DNA from: Cryobacterium roopkundense
GTDB taxonomy: Bacteria; Actinomycetota; Actinomycetes; Actinomycetales; Microbacteriaceae
NCBI RefSeq assembly: GCF_014200405.1
Contig: NZ_JACHBQ010000001.1
Location: forward strand, 2,852,001-2,916,000
DNA length: 64,000 bases
Direction of reading: 5' to 3'
In this document: positions 45,324 through 55,505 of the stretch, piece by piece
Layout of the letters: each line of letters starts with the position of its first letter
How positions within the stretch are numbered: the stretch's first letter is position 1
Made by a program: the position numbers and the translations under genes
The notes under the pieces: generated by a model
What the model was told of the DNA's origin: nothing
Database searches by the model: none
The model's input: only the letters and a program-made list of their open reading frames with translations

Positions 45324-46591
45324 TTGGCCGCCACCTCCTGGGATACGTTCAGGCGAAGTCTGCGCGACGGGGCGCCCGGCGTCGGAAGGCGGAAGATGGC
45401 ACGCACGAGCGGCGGGGCCGCGATGAACAGCACGATGAGGGCCTGCACGACCACGATGATGTCGACGGGCACCCCCTCGGCTGCCTGCATGGAAAAGCTG
45501 CCTGCCTTGAAGGCGCCGAACAGGATTCCGGCGGCGAACACCCCCCAGGGCCTGGAGCGTCCGAGCAGGGCCACCGTGATGGCGTCGAAGCCGATGCTCG
45601 AATCGACAGTGGCACCGAAGCCGCTCGTTGTGGTGCCGAGCACCTGGTTGATGCCGGCGAGACCCACGAGACCGCCAGAGATGAGCATGGCGTACACGTA
45701 GACGCGCTGCACCCCGATTCCGGCGACGCGCGCCGCGTTCGGGTTCTCGCCCACGGCGCGAAACTGGAACCCGAGGTTGGAGCGAGACAGCAGCCACCAG
45801 ACGAAGATGGTCGCCGCGATCACGAGCACGAACCCGAGGTGCAGGTTGTAGTTCGGGCCGAGCAGGTCGGGGAGGATGGCCGTGTCCTTGGTCGCGGGGC
45901 TCTTGGGGTTGTTGGAGCCGGGAGTCTTCAGAAAGCCGTCGCGCAGCCAGTAGCTCACGAGGTAGAAGGCCACGTAGTTGAGCATGATCGTGGTGATCAC
46001 CTCGTGCGCACCGGTGCGAGCCTTCAGCAGGCCCACGATTCCGCCCCAAATGGCGCCGCCGAGGATACCGGCGACGAGCGCCGCAACCAGGTGAATGCCA
46101 TAGGGCAGGTCGACAGCGAACGCGACCCAGCCGCCGAGAGCGGCCGCGATGAGCATCTGGCCGCGGCCGCCGATGTTGAACATGCCCACCCGGAAGCCGA
46201 GCGCCACACCGAGGCCGGCCGCGATCAGCGGCGTCGCGAAGGTGAGGGTTTCGGTGAGTGGCTTGATACCGTCAGCGAAGGTGTCCCGTCGGAAGTTGTA
46301 GATCGAGCCTTGGAAGAGAGCGGAATAGGCCCCGGACACGGCCTGCCAGATGGCGGAGAGCATGTCGGCGGGGCGCGAGAAGAAGTAGCCCGCAGACTCC
46401 TGCACATCGGCGTTCGTGAACGCGATCATGATGGCACCCACGAACAGGGCCATGACGACGGCCAACACGGAGATGATGGCGCTGCCGGTGGTGATCTCAC
46501 GGAAGACTGCGTGCCAGCGCCCGGGTTCCTCTGGTGCGGGCTTGGAGGCGGCTGTCTTGGGGGTGGTCACGGGGACCTGACTGTCGCTCAT
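45320..46591 (-). CDS. Nucleoside ABC transporter permease (NupP/YufP-like)
   Basis: 423 residues, BPD_transp_2 family. FATPLIAAGLGVALGFRVGMFNIGGRGQMLIAAALGGW and GVFAAGILFGAFKAGSFSMQ are typical of simple-sugar/nucleoside BMP transporters. About ten TMs. Start overlaps the ATPase stop by ATGA. Confidence 0.9.
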   Translation of the reverse strand: MSDSQVPVTTPKTAASKPAPEEPGRWHAVFREITTGSAIISVLAVVMALFVGAIMIAFTNADVQESAGYFFSRPADMLSAIWQAVSGAYSALFQGSIYNFRRDTFADGIKPLTETLTFATPLIAAGLGVALGFRVGMFNIGGRGQMLIAAALGGWVAFAVDLPYGIHLVAALVAGILGGAIWGGIVGLLKARTGAHEVITTIMLNYVAFYLVSYWLRDGFLKTPGSNNPKSPATKDTAILPDLLGPNYNLHLGFVLVIAATIFVWWLLSRSNLGFQFRAVGENPNAARVAGIGVQRVYVYAMLISGGLVGLAGINQVLGTTTSGFGATVDSSIGFDAITVALLGRSRPWGVFAAGILFGAFKAGSFSMQAAEGVPVDIIVVVQALIVLFIAAPPLVRAIFRLPTPGAPSRRLRLNVSQEVAAK

Positions 46592-48129
46592 GCGGCAGCT
46601 CCTTCGGTACTGTTTGGAGCGGTGCTGGTGGGTGCGGGTTCGCCGGCCATCATCAGGCCCAGAACGGAACGGGGGGTATCCCCGGGCACGATGCCTACGA
46701 TGCGCCCTCGGTACATCACCATGATGCGGTCCGCCAGGGCCGCGACCTCGTCGAGTTCGGTGGAGATCACGATCACCGGCGTGCCGGCGTCGCGGGTGGC
46801 GACGATGCGCTCGTGCACGAATTCGATCGAGCCCACGTCGAGCCCGCGGGTGGGTTGCGCTGCCACGAACAGCCGCAGGTCACGGCTGAGCTCGCGGGCG
46901 AGCACGACCTTCTGCTGGTTACCGCCGGAGAGGCGGCCCACCGGTGTGTCGATGCCCTGCGAGCGAACATCGAACTCTTTCACCTTCTCCTCGGCGAAGG
47001 TCTTCAGGTAGTCGAGCTGCAGGTTGAAACGCTTGACGAACGGTTCTTTGTCGGACCGGTCGAGCATGAGGTTCTCGGCAATGCTGAAAGCGCCCACGAG
47101 GCCGTCTTCGTTGCGGTCTTCAGGCACGAAACCCACCCCGGCGTTGAGCACCTTGCGCACTGAGTGCCCGCGCAGCGACTTTCCGTCGAGGGTGATCTCA
47201 CCAACCACTCGCGGCTGCAGGCCCAGCAGGGCTTCGGTGAGCTCGGTCTGGCCGTTGCCCTGCACGCCGGCGATCGCCAGGATCTCGCCGGAGGCAACGG
47301 AGAAGCTCACATTGTCCACCACGATCTGGCCACGCGGGTCGATCACGGTGAGGTCGGTCACGACGAGGGCTGGGGTGCCGGGCATCGCCGGGGCCTTGTC
47401 CACGGTGAGGTCGACCGCGCGGCCCACCATGAGAGTGGCCAGCTCTTCGTTGCTCGCCGTGGGGCTTGCTTCTCCGACGACCTTTCCCAGGCGGATGACC
47501 GTGATGCGGTCGGCGACCTCGCGCACCTCGCGCAGTTTGTGCGTGATGAAGACGATGGAGGTTCCGGCTGCCTTGAGCTGGCGCATGATCACCATAAGCT
47601 CGTCGGTTTCCTGCGGGGTGAGCACCGCTGTCGGCTCGTCGAACACGAGGACCTTCGCGTCGCGAGAGAGCGCCTTGATGATTTCTACGCGCTGCTGCAC
47701 CCCCACCGGGAGGTCTTCCACGAGCGCGTCAGGGTCGATGTCGAAGCCAAAACGCTCGGAGATCTCGCGCACGCGCTTGCGTGCCGCTGTGAGGTCGAGC
47801 CGTCCGCCGGACTTGGTTTCCTCGTTTCCGAGCATCACGTTCTCGGCCACCGTGAATACCGGGATGAGCATGAAGTGCTGGTGCACCATTCCGATTCCGG
47901 CATTCATCGCGTCGCCGGGCCCGGCGAAGTGCACGGCCACATCGTCGAGCAGAATTTCACCCTCCTCGGCCCGGTACAGGCCGTAGAGAACATTCATGAG
48001 CGTGGACTTGCCGGCGCCATTCTCGCCCAGGAGCGCGTGGATCTCGCCGGGTTCGATCACGAGGTTGATGGTGTCGTTGGCAATCAACGCACCGAAGCGT
48101 TTGGTGATACCGCGAAGTTCGAGCTTCAT
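46588..48129 (-). CDS. Nucleoside ABC transporter ATPase (NupO/YufO-like)
   Basis: 513 residues from ATG 48129. Two ABC domains in tandem: Walker A GENGAGKSTLM near 35 and signature region LPVGVQQRVEIIKAL, Walker B VLVFDEPTAVLTP; the second domain has a degenerate Walker A (VQGNGQTELTEAL) and signature LSGGNQQKVVLARE. Energises nucleoside uptake. TAGAAT lies 8 nt before the ATG. Confidence 0.93.
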   Translation of the reverse strand: MKLELRGITKRFGALIANDTINLVIEPGEIHALLGENGAGKSTLMNVLYGLYRAEEGEILLDDVAVHFAGPGDAMNAGIGMVHQHFMLIPVFTVAENVMLGNEETKSGGRLDLTAARKRVREISERFGFDIDPDALVEDLPVGVQQRVEIIKALSRDAKVLVFDEPTAVLTPQETDELMVIMRQLKAAGTSIVFITHKLREVREVADRITVIRLGKVVGEASPTASNEELATLMVGRAVDLTVDKAPAMPGTPALVVTDLTVIDPRGQIVVDNVSFSVASGEILAIAGVQGNGQTELTEALLGLQPRVVGEITLDGKSLRGHSVRKVLNAGVGFVPEDRNEDGLVGAFSIAENLMLDRSDKEPFVKRFNLQLDYLKTFAEEKVKEFDVRSQGIDTPVGRLSGGNQQKVVLARELSRDLRLFVAAQPTRGLDVGSIEFVHERIVATRDAGTPVIVISTELDEVAALADRIMVMYRGRIVGIVPGDTPRSVLGLMMAGEPAPTSTAPNSTEGAAA

Positions 48130-48137
48130 GTTTCCCA

Positions 48138-48143
48138 ATTCTA
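48138..48143 (-). promoter_or_regulatory. Predicted -10 box of the ABC operon
   Basis: TAGAAT on the minus strand, 8 nt before ATG 48129; gives the ABC-cdd-deoA operon its own start after the bmp terminator. Confidence 0.4.
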
Positions 48144-48177
48144 TTGAGCGGTTATGGAGAACCAGTCAGGTGGAGCG

Positions 48178-48213
48178 AACAAAAGCAGGGAGGCCAGCGC
48201 AAGCTGGCCTCCC
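48178..48213 (-). terminator. Intrinsic terminator of the BMP gene
   Basis: Perfect 11-bp stem GGGAGGCCAGC / GCTGGCCTCCC with a 4-nt loop, followed on the minus strand by TGCTTTTG. Partial read-through would let the downstream ABC genes be expressed less than the binding protein. Confidence 0.75.
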
Positions 48214-48262
48214 CGGTTTCGCATCGATGCGGTGCTGCGTTACTGCGGGTGTTGCGAAAAAG

Positions 48263-49363
48263 CTACTTCGGGGTGGAGTCCGACGTCACAACGATGTCGC
48301 CGCTGATGATGGAGGCCTTGAGCGCGTCGATCTCGGTCATCAGGGCCGGGTCGACCTTGGATTCGAAGTCGTGCAGCGGAGCGAGGAGCACTCCCTCGTT
48401 CTCGAGCGTGCCCACGTAGGCCTCGGCGGAGAAGTCTCCGCCGGCGGCGTCCACGATGATCTGCTTGGTGGCATCCGTCATCTGCTTCATCACCGAGGTG
48501 AGGTACAGGGCATCGAACTCGGGCGTGGTCTCGAACAGGTCGCTGTCGACACCGATGATGGCGACGTCCTTGCCGGAGTCAGTGATGGCCTGTGCGGTGC
48601 CCTGGAAGAGCGGTCCGGCGACCGGAAGGATGATGTCGGCGCCTTGGTCGATCAGGCCCTGACTCAGGGTCTTACCCGCGGCGATGTCGTCGAAGCTGCC
48701 GGCGAAGCTGCCGGTCTGTGCTGCCTTGTCCCAGCCGAGCACCGTGACGGTCGTGCCCTTGTCTTCGTTGTACTTGGCAACGCCATCGGCGAAGCCGTCC
48801 ATGAAGATGGTGACGGAGGGGAACTGCAGTCCGCCGTAGGTGCCGACGACGCCGGTCTTTGTGGTGCCGGCAGCGAGGTACCCAGCGAGGTAGGCGGCCT
48901 GGGCGGTGTCGTAGAGCACCGGCTTCACGTTGTCGAGGGCCAACGGGCTGAAGTCGTCGTTGCTGAGGGCGGAGTCGATGATGGCGAACTCGACCTCGGG
49001 GTTCGCCTGGGCGGCGTCGCGCGTGGCGTTGGCCAGGGCGAAGCCGACGGTGAGGATGAAGTTGCAGCCCTGGTCGACCATGCTGCTCACGTTGCCGGCG
49101 TACTGGTCTTCGGTGGTGGACTCGGCCTGCTTGAACTCGACGCCGAGTTCGTCGGCGGCGGCGCTGATGCCGTCATAGCTCGACTGGTTGAACGACTTGT
49201 CGTCGAACCCGCCGAAGTCGGAGACGATGCAGGGCAGGAAGTCGGAGGCCGCGGCGTCGCCGGACGTGGAATCGGTAGGGGCAGGCGCACACGCGGCGAG
49301 AAGGGCAACTACGCCGAACATGGCAAGACCGCCAAGCGCGGCCTTACGGGTCTTGATTGTCAA
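48263..49363 (-). CDS. BMP-family nucleoside-binding lipoprotein
   Basis: 366 residues. Lipobox LLAAC with Cys25, then a PnrA/BMP periplasmic-binding fold: FDDKSFNQSSYDGI, GFALANATRDAA, YLAGYLAA, ILPVAGPLFQGTAQA, VIGVDSDLFE. Captures nucleosides outside for the ABC importer encoded next. Upstream region has two operator-like palindromes. Confidence 0.93.
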   Translation of the reverse strand: MTIKTRKAALGGLAMFGVVALLAACAPAPTDSTSGDAAASDFLPCIVSDFGGFDDKSFNQSSYDGISAAADELGVEFKQAESTTEDQYAGNVSSMVDQGCNFILTVGFALANATRDAAQANPEVEFAIIDSALSNDDFSPLALDNVKPVLYDTAQAAYLAGYLAAGTTKTGVVGTYGGLQFPSVTIFMDGFADGVAKYNEDKGTTVTVLGWDKAAQTGSFAGSFDDIAAGKTLSQGLIDQGADIILPVAGPLFQGTAQAITDSGKDVAIIGVDSDLFETTPEFDALYLTSVMKQMTDATKQIIVDAAGGDFSAEAYVGTLENEGVLLAPLHDFESKVDPALMTEIDALKASIISGDIVVTSDSTPK

Positions 49364-49433
49364 AAGGACCTCCAGGGTGCTGCCCTGCGAGGTTCGCCCG
49401 GGCTGTGGAAATCAACGTTACAGAATGTTGCGC

Positions 49434-49448
49434 CGCTCAGATGAGCAA
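49434..49448. promoter_or_regulatory. Operator-like palindrome 1 upstream of BMP gene
   Basis: GCTCAGATGAGC within CGCTCAGATGAGCA; near copy of the site at 49501. Confidence 0.4.
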
Positions 49449-49500
49449 AGTGGCGCGCGGAGCGAAAGGTTATCAACCCGCTACATTCCGGAAACAATTT

Positions 49501-49514
49501 TGCTCATATGAGCA
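49501..49514. promoter_or_regulatory. Operator-like palindrome 2 upstream of BMP gene
   Basis: Perfect 14-bp palindrome TGCTCATATGAGCA. Centres of the two sites are 66 bp apart; candidate binding sites for a nucleoside-responsive repressor. Confidence 0.45.
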
Positions 49515-49531
49515 CGATTTGGGGGAAAAAG

Positions 49532-50653
49532 TTACAGCACGTCGCTTGAGCCGGAGAGCTTGAGCGCGTCGACGACGGCCTTCACCTTTTGCGCGTTCGC
49601 GCTCGTGGTCACGAGGAGCGCGTCGGGAGTGTCGATCACCACGATGTCTTCCACGCCGATGAGCGCGATCATGCGCCCGGTGTGGCTCACCACGATCCCG
49701 CTCGACGAGTCGGCGAGCACCCGCGCACCCTCACCGAGGATGGCGAGGTTGGCCTTGCGACCGCCCGAATGCAGCTTGGCAATGGATGCGAAGTCGCCCA
49801 CGTCGTCCCACTCGAACTGTCCGGGAATCACCACGAGCTTGCCTGCCGCGGCGGCTGGCTCGGCCACCGAGTAGTCGATCGCGATCTTCTTGAGCGCGGG
49901 CCAGACCTTGTCGACCACGGCGCCGCGGCGGGGGGTGTCCCAGGCCTCGGCGAGCTCGAGCAGGCCGGCGAGCAGCGCCGGCTCGCTCGCCCCGATCTCC
50001 TCGAGCAGGCGGTCGGCGCGCGCGATGAACATGCCCGCGTTCCAGAGGTAGGTCCCCTCCGCGAGGTAGCGCTCGGCGACCTCGGGGTCGGGCTTCTCCA
50101 CGAACGAATCGACCGACAGGGCGCTCTCGGCGCCGGGGATGTCCAGGGGGCCGTCGCTCTTGATGTACCCGAAGCCGATGGACGCCTCGGTGGGACGGAT
50201 GCCGATGGTCACGATGTAGCCGGCATCCGCCGCGACGACGGCCTCGTGCACCGCCGAGCGGAACAGCGACTCGCCCGTGATCACGTGGTCGGCGGGGAAG
50301 GAGCCGATGATCACCCCGGGATGGCGGCGCTCGAGGATAGCGGCGGCCAGGCCGATGGCCGCGGTGGAGTCGCGCGGCTCGCTTTCGAGCACCACGTTGG
50401 GGTCGCGCAGTTCCGGCAGCTGCTTCTCCACGGCGGCGCGGTGCGCGCGCCCGGTGACCACCATGATGCGCTGGTCACCGTTGAGCGGCGCGAGGCGATC
50501 CCAGGTGTCCCGCAGCAGCGTCTGGCCGGAGCCGGTGAGGTCGTGCAGAAACTTGGGCGCATCCGCTCTGGACAAGGGCCAGAGCCTGGAGCCGATCCCG
50601 CCGGCCGGGATCACACTGTAGAAGCGGTCGAGGGCGTCGGGGAGCTGAGGCAT
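49532..50653 (-). CDS. manC: Mannose-1-phosphate guanylyltransferase
   Basis: 373 residues. FYSVIPAGGIGSRLWPLSRADAPKFL is the nucleotidyltransferase signature, with VIIGSFPADHVI, VEKPD and YLWNAGMFI. Makes GDP-mannose from GTP and Man-1-P. The PMI domain is absent. TAGTCT precedes the ATG by 6 nt. Divergent from a mannosyltransferase that probably uses its product. Confidence 0.94.
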   Translation of the reverse strand: MPQLPDALDRFYSVIPAGGIGSRLWPLSRADAPKFLHDLTGSGQTLLRDTWDRLAPLNGDQRIMVVTGRAHRAAVEKQLPELRDPNVVLESEPRDSTAAIGLAAAILERRHPGVIIGSFPADHVITGESLFRSAVHEAVVAADAGYIVTIGIRPTEASIGFGYIKSDGPLDIPGAESALSVDSFVEKPDPEVAERYLAEGTYLWNAGMFIARADRLLEEIGASEPALLAGLLELAEAWDTPRRGAVVDKVWPALKKIAIDYSVAEPAAAAGKLVVIPGQFEWDDVGDFASIAKLHSGGRKANLAILGEGARVLADSSSGIVVSHTGRMIALIGVEDIVVIDTPDALLVTTSANAQKVKAVVDALKLSGSSDVL

Positions 50654-50659
50654 GCGCCC

Positions 50660-50665
50660 AGACTA
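50660..50665 (-). promoter_or_regulatory. Predicted -10 box of manC
   Basis: TAGTCT on the minus strand, 6 nt before ATG 50653. Confidence 0.45.
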
Positions 50666-50730
50666 TCGCCAGCCCGCACGCGCACCCCACGGGTTCACCC
50701 GTCATTCACCGGGGGGCCACGCCGCACGCT

Positions 50731-50736
50731 TACTCT
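50731..50736 (+). promoter_or_regulatory. Predicted -10 box of the GT4 gene
   Basis: TACTCT, 6 nt before ATG 50743. Confidence 0.4.
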
Positions 50737-50742
50737 CGCCTC

Positions 50743-51897
50743 ATGCGGGTCGCACTCATCAGCGAAAGTTTTCTTCCCACCATCAGCGGAGTCACCACGA
50801 GCGTGTGCAAGGTGCTTGAGCACCTCGCCGAGAACGGTCACGACGCAATCGTGATCGCCCCCTCCGGCGCCCCACGCGAATACGCCGGCTTTCCCGTGCA
50901 CACGGTGCCGGCCATCGCCTACCGGCAGTTCCCGGTTGGCCTGCCCAGCCCGCACGTGCAAAGGATCCTCGCGGACTTCCGCCCGGACGTGGTTCACGCG
51001 GCGAGCCCGTTCCTGCTCGGCGCGCAAGGCATCGCGGCCGCCAATCGCCTCGGCGTGCCGTCGGTCGCCATCTTTCAAACGGATGTCGCCGGTTACGCCG
51101 CGCGCAACCACCTCGGCCAGGCCACGGCGCTGGCCTGGCGATACGTGAAATGGGTGCACGAGGGGGCCACTCGCACCCTCGTGCCCTCGTCCGCCTCGAT
51201 GAACGACCTGATGAGCCGGCGAGTGCCGAACCTCGCCCTGTGGACCAGGGGAGTCGACCTCGTTGGCTTTCACCCGAATCGCCGGAATTCCTCCGCCGTT
51301 CGCGCGCTTCGCGAAAAACTTGCCCCCAATAATGAGGTCGTCGTGGGCTATGTCGGACGCATGGCCCCGGAGAAACAGGTAGAGCGGTTTCGAGCATTGC
51401 GCGGGACTGCCGGCATAAGCCTGGCCCTGGTGGGCGACGGTCCGTCCGAGCCGCAGATCGCGCGGGCTCTGGCCGGCATGCCGGTGACCTGGCTCGGCAG
51501 ACTGGCCGGTGACGAACTCGCCGCCGCCTATGCCAGCTTCGACATATTCGTTCACGCCGGCACCGAGGAAACCTTCGGCCAAACCCTGCAGGAAGCGCAC
51601 GCATCCGGTCTACCAGTGGTCGCACCGGCCGCGGGCGGACCGATCGACCTCGTGGTGCACGGCACAAACGGCTTCCTGTTCACGCCGGATTCCGAACCTG
51701 ACCTGAGGCGCTGTGTCGAGACCCTGGTACGCGATTCCGGCCTGCGGCATCGCATGGGAGAGGCCGGCCGACGCGCCGTGCTCGGACGTTCGTGGCACAG
51801 CGTCTGCGCAAGCCTTCTCGAGCACTACGAAGAGGTCATCGATGAGCGCGCGGCGGTCTACGCGACGACCGCCATTCCTTTGTCTTTACAACGATAG
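50743..51897 (+). CDS. GDP-mannose-dependent mannosyltransferase (MgtA-like GT4)
   Basis: 384 residues. N-terminus ISESFLPTISGVTTSVCKVLEHL, then VHAASPFLLG and IFQTDVAGYA; the C-terminal half has VGYVGRMAPEKQ, VHAGTEETFGQTLQEAHASGLPVVAP with the EX7E motif. Closest to actinobacterial MgtA-type enzymes that mannosylate membrane glycolipids. Confidence 0.9.
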   Translation: MRVALISESFLPTISGVTTSVCKVLEHLAENGHDAIVIAPSGAPREYAGFPVHTVPAIAYRQFPVGLPSPHVQRILADFRPDVVHAASPFLLGAQGIAAANRLGVPSVAIFQTDVAGYAARNHLGQATALAWRYVKWVHEGATRTLVPSSASMNDLMSRRVPNLALWTRGVDLVGFHPNRRNSSAVRALREKLAPNNEVVVGYVGRMAPEKQVERFRALRGTAGISLALVGDGPSEPQIARALAGMPVTWLGRLAGDELAAAYASFDIFVHAGTEETFGQTLQEAHASGLPVVAPAAGGPIDLVVHGTNGFLFTPDSEPDLRRCVETLVRDSGLRHRMGEAGRRAVLGRSWHSVCASLLEHYEEVIDERAAVYATTAIPLSLQR

Positions 51898-51935
51898 CTC
51901 GCCCTGTCCGGCATCTGCCGAGGCGCGCACGTGGC

Positions 51936-51941
51936 TAGAAT
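51936..51941 (+). promoter_or_regulatory. Candidate -10 box of sdhCDAB
   Basis: TGGC-TAGAAT (extended -10 appearance) about 72 nt before sdhC; implies a leader of ~65 nt. Confidence 0.4.
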
Positions 51942-52012
51942 GGTGGATGGGCTCATTGAGCCGGAACGGTCTCGTTTGAGGCGTAAAACTATTCAGCCAG
52001 GGAGGGTTGTTC

Positions 52013-52432
52013 ATGCCTAATCAGTCGGCAGGAACCCTGACAGCTCAGCAGAAGACGACATCGCGTCGCCCCGCCGGCACTTTGTACCGGGGCAACGAAG
52101 GAATGTGGTCGTGGGTTTTGCACCGGATTACCGGTGTTGCGATCTTCTTCTTCTTGCTGGTTCACATTCTCGACACGGCATTGGTCCGCGTGAGTCCGGA
52201 AGCCTACAACGCGGTGATCGCGCAGTACCAGACGCCCATCATGGGGCTCGGTGAAGTCGCGCTCGTAGGAGCCATCGTGTTCCACGCGTTCAACGGGCTC
52301 CGGATCATCCTGATCGACTTCTGGAACGCCAAGTACCAGAAGGTCATGTTCTACGTGGTGATCGGACTGTGGGTCATCACCATGCTCGCTTTCGTTCCGC
52401 GCCACCTCATCAACGTGTTCAGCGAACACTAG
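52013..52432 (+). CDS. sdhC: Succinate dehydrogenase cytochrome b subunit
   Basis: 139 residues from ATG 52013, GGAGGG 6 nt upstream. Three TM helices; MWSWVLHRITGVAIFFFLLVHILD has the family's SWxxHRxTG motif and the heme/quinone-site His. Membrane anchor of complex II. Confidence 0.95.
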   Translation: MPNQSAGTLTAQQKTTSRRPAGTLYRGNEGMWSWVLHRITGVAIFFFLLVHILDTALVRVSPEAYNAVIAQYQTPIMGLGEVALVGAIVFHAFNGLRIILIDFWNAKYQKVMFYVVIGLWVITMLAFVPRHLINVFSEH

Positions 52433-52443
52433 GGGGAATGACC

Positions 52444-52896
52444 ATGACAACGACAATCGACGCTCCTCGCAGCCCCTACTCGCGCACCACGAAGAAGCGT
52501 GGCGTGAACTGGGAAAAATGGGGCTGGATCTACATGCGCGTCTCCGGCGTGCTGCTGGTCGTGCTGATCTTCGGGCACCTCTTCGTGAATCTGATGATCG
52601 GTGAAGGGGTCAACGCCTTGAACTTCGCCTTCGTCGCCGGCAAACTCGCCAATCCGTTCTGGCAGTGGTGGGACGTCTCCATGCTCTGGCTCGCACTGAT
52701 TCACGGCGGCAACGGTATGCGCACCCTCGTCAACGACTACGCCAGCACCCGCACCAGTCGCGGAATCCTGAAATCCGCCATTCTGGCCGCCGTCGTGATC
52801 CTGATCGTGCTCGGCACGCTCGTGGTTTTCACGTTCGACGCGTGCCCGGCCGGCTCCCCTGCCGACCTCCTGCCTTCATTCTGCTCGGCCCTTTAG
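52444..52896 (+). CDS. sdhD: Succinate dehydrogenase membrane anchor subunit
   Basis: 150 residues from ATG 52444 (AGGGGGA 6 nt upstream; ATG 52438 is an alternative). Three TM helices, [23 protein letters not shown] with heme-ligand His, and [24 protein letters not shown]. Second anchor of complex II. Confidence 0.94.
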   Translation: MTTTIDAPRSPYSRTTKKRGVNWEKWGWIYMRVSGVLLVVLIFGHLFVNLMIGEGVNALNFAFVAGKLANPFWQWWDVSMLWLALIHGGNGMRTLVNDYASTRTSRGILKSAILAAVVILIVLGTLVVFTFDACPAGSPADLLPSFCSAL

Positions 52897-52913
52897 GAGC
52901 TGCACACTTACTA

Positions 52914-54731
52914 ATGACAAACCCCGCATCCTCCACAGCACCCACGGAGTCAACCGTCAAAGACGGTGTGCACTACCACCAGTTCGACATCGTGATCGTG
53001 GGAGCGGGTGGGGCCGGCATGCGTGCCGCCATCGAAGCCGGCCCGCACGCCAGCACGGCTGTCATCTCCAAGCTCTACCCCACGCGCTCGCACACCGGAG
53101 CGGCGCAGGGCGGCATGGCCGCAGCCCTGGCCAACGTGGAGGAAGACAACTGGGAGTGGCACACCTTCGACACGATCAAGGGTGGCGACTACCTGGTTGA
53201 CCAGGATGCCGCCGAGATCCTCGCGAAGGAAGCCATCGACGCGGTCATCGACCTCGAGAACATGGGCCTGCCCTTCAACCGCACGCCGGAAGGCAAGATC
53301 GACCAGCGTCGCTTCGGCGGCCACACCCGCGACCACGGCAAGAGTCCCGTTCGCCGAGCGTGCTACGCGGCCGACCGCACCGGCCACATGATCCTGCAGA
53401 CGCTCTATCAAAACTGTGTCAAGCGCGGCATCAACTTCTTCAACGAGTACTACGTGCTCGATCTCGTGATGACGAACGTCGACGGAGTCGACCAGCCGTC
53501 GGCCGTCGTCGCACTCGATCTCTCGAGCGGTGAGCTGCACGTCTTCCAGGGCAAGGCCTTCATCTTCGCCACCGGTGGTTTCGGCAAGATCTACAAGACC
53601 ACGTCGAACGCCCATACCCTCACGGGCGACGGCGTGGGCATCGTCTGGCGCAAGGGACTCCCCCTCGAAGACATGGAGTTCTTCCAGTTCCACCCGACCG
53701 GCCTCGCCGGCCTGGGCATCCTGCTCACCGAGGGCGCACGCGGCGAGGGAGCAATCCTCCGCAACGCCTCAGGTGAACGCTTCATGGAGCGTTACGCCCC
53801 CACCATCAAGGACCTCGCCCCGCGCGACATCATCTCGCGCTGCATGCTCAAGGAGGTCGCGGAGGGTCGCGGCGCCGGTCCCGAAAAGGACTACCTCTAC
53901 CTGGACTGCACCCACCTCGGCAAGGAGGTGCTGGAGACCAAGCTCCCCGACATCACCGAGTTCGCCCGCACCTACCTCGGCGTCGACCCCGTCACCGAGC
54001 CGGTTCCCGTGATGCCCACAGCTCACTACGCGATGGGTGGCATCCCCACCAACGTGAAGGGTGAGGTCTGGCGCAACAACGAGGAGGTCGTTCCCGGCCT
54101 GTACGCCGCCGGCGAATGCGCCTGCGTGTCCGTGCACGGGTCCAACCGTCTCGGCACCAACTCCCTGCTGGACATCAACGTCTTCGGCAAGCGGTCCGGA
54201 AACAACGCCGTGGAGTACGTGAAGACAGCGTCGTTCGTTCCTCTGCCCGATGACCCGGCCAAGGAGGTGCGCGAACTGCTCGAAGGCATCCGCTCCTCCA
54301 CCGGCACCGAGCGCATCGCCGTTCTGCGCAAGATCTTGCAGGAGGAGATGGACAAGAAGGCCCAGGTCTTCCGCACCGACGAGTCCCTCGCCGAGGTCAC
54401 CGAGACCATTCACCTGCTGCGCCAGCGCTACAAGAACATCGGCGTGCAGGACAAGGGTCGTCGTTTCAACACCGACCTGCTCGAAGCCGTGGAGCTGGGC
54501 TTCCTGCTCGACCTCGCCGAGGTCGTCGTGTACTCGGCCCGCAACCGCCAGGAAAGCCGTGGCGGCCACCAGCGCGAAGACTTCCCAACTCGCGACGACG
54601 AGAAGTACCTCAAGCACACCATGGCGTACCTCACCGGTGACCCGATGTCAGCGGATGCCGCCGACCACATTGCACTCGACTGGAAACCGGTCGTCATCAC
54701 CCGCTACCAGCCGATGGAGAGGAAGTACTAA
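52914..54731 (+). CDS. sdhA: Succinate dehydrogenase flavoprotein subunit
   Basis: 605 residues. [17 protein letters not shown] binds [17 protein letters not shown] has the covalent FAD His region; [30 protein letters not shown] and [10 protein letters not shown] complete the active site. Oxidises succinate. Its TAA shares one base with the ATG of sdhB. Confidence 0.97.
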   Translation: MTNPASSTAPTESTVKDGVHYHQFDIVIVGAGGAGMRAAIEAGPHASTAVISKLYPTRSHTGAAQGGMAAALANVEEDNWEWHTFDTIKGGDYLVDQDAAEILAKEAIDAVIDLENMGLPFNRTPEGKIDQRRFGGHTRDHGKSPVRRACYAADRTGHMILQTLYQNCVKRGINFFNEYYVLDLVMTNVDGVDQPSAVVALDLSSGELHVFQGKAFIFATGGFGKIYKTTSNAHTLTGDGVGIVWRKGLPLEDMEFFQFHPTGLAGLGILLTEGARGEGAILRNASGERFMERYAPTIKDLAPRDIISRCMLKEVAEGRGAGPEKDYLYLDCTHLGKEVLETKLPDITEFARTYLGVDPVTEPVPVMPTAHYAMGGIPTNVKGEVWRNNEEVVPGLYAAGECACVSVHGSNRLGTNSLLDINVFGKRSGNNAVEYVKTASFVPLPDDPAKEVRELLEGIRSSTGTERIAVLRKILQEEMDKKAQVFRTDESLAEVTETIHLLRQRYKNIGVQDKGRRFNTDLLEAVELGFLLDLAEVVVYSARNRQESRGGHQREDFPTRDDEKYLKHTMAYLTGDPMSADAADHIALDWKPVVITRYQPMERKY

Positions 54732-55489
54732 TGAGCACCTCAACGATTGACAAGCCGGCTGTACCCGAGACGATTCCGTCGTTCACCGTCACCTTCAACA
54801 TCCGTCGGTTCAACCCCGAGGTCGACGAAGAGCCGCACTGGCAGGACTTCGACGTGGAGATGTACCCCACCGACCGCGTTCTCGACGCCCTGCACAAAAT
54901 CAAGTGGGAGCAGGACGGCTCGTTGAGCTTCCGCCGCTCCTGCGCGCACGGCATCTGCGGTTCGGATGCCATGCGCATCAACGGCCGCAACCGCCTCGCG
55001 TGCAAAACCCTGATCAAGGACCTCGACATCACCAAGCCGGTGTACGTCGAGGCGATCAAGGGGCTGCCCCTCGAGAAGGACCTCATCGTGGACATGGAGC
55101 CGTTCTTCGACTCCTTCAAGGAAGTTCAGCCATTCCTCGTGGCGCAGAACGCCCCGAAAGACGGCAAGGAGCGCATCCAGACCGTCGCGCAGCGCGCTCG
55201 CTTCGACGACACGACGAAATGTATCCTCTGCGCCGCCTGCACGTCCAGCTGCCCGGTGTTCTGGACAGACGGCCAGTACTTCGGCCCGGCCGCCATCGTG
55301 AACGCGCACCGTTTCATCTTCGACTCGCGTGACGACAACGCCGCCGTGCGCCTGGATATCCTCAACGACCAGGAGGGCGTGTGGCGCTGCCGCACGACCT
55401 TCAACTGCACCGAGGCTTGCCCGCGTGGCATCCAGGTGACGCAGGCGATCTCCGAGGTCAAGCAGGCCATCATGCGGGGCAAGGCCTAA
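54731..55489 (+). CDS. sdhB: Succinate dehydrogenase iron-sulfur subunit
   Basis: 252 residues. [2Fe-2S] motif in RRSCAHGICGSDAM...CK; [4Fe-4S]/[3Fe-4S] motifs CILCAACTSSCPV and CTEACPRGI. Passes electrons from SdhA to menaquinone at the anchors. Last gene of the operon, followed by a strong terminator. Confidence 0.97.
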   Translation: MSTSTIDKPAVPETIPSFTVTFNIRRFNPEVDEEPHWQDFDVEMYPTDRVLDALHKIKWEQDGSLSFRRSCAHGICGSDAMRINGRNRLACKTLIKDLDITKPVYVEAIKGLPLEKDLIVDMEPFFDSFKEVQPFLVAQNAPKDGKERIQTVAQRARFDDTTKCILCAACTSSCPVFWTDGQYFGPAAIVNAHRFIFDSRDDNAAVRLDILNDQEGVWRCRTTFNCTEACPRGIQVTQAISEVKQAIMRGKA

Positions 55490-55505
55490 CCGCATCCGCT
55501 GAACG

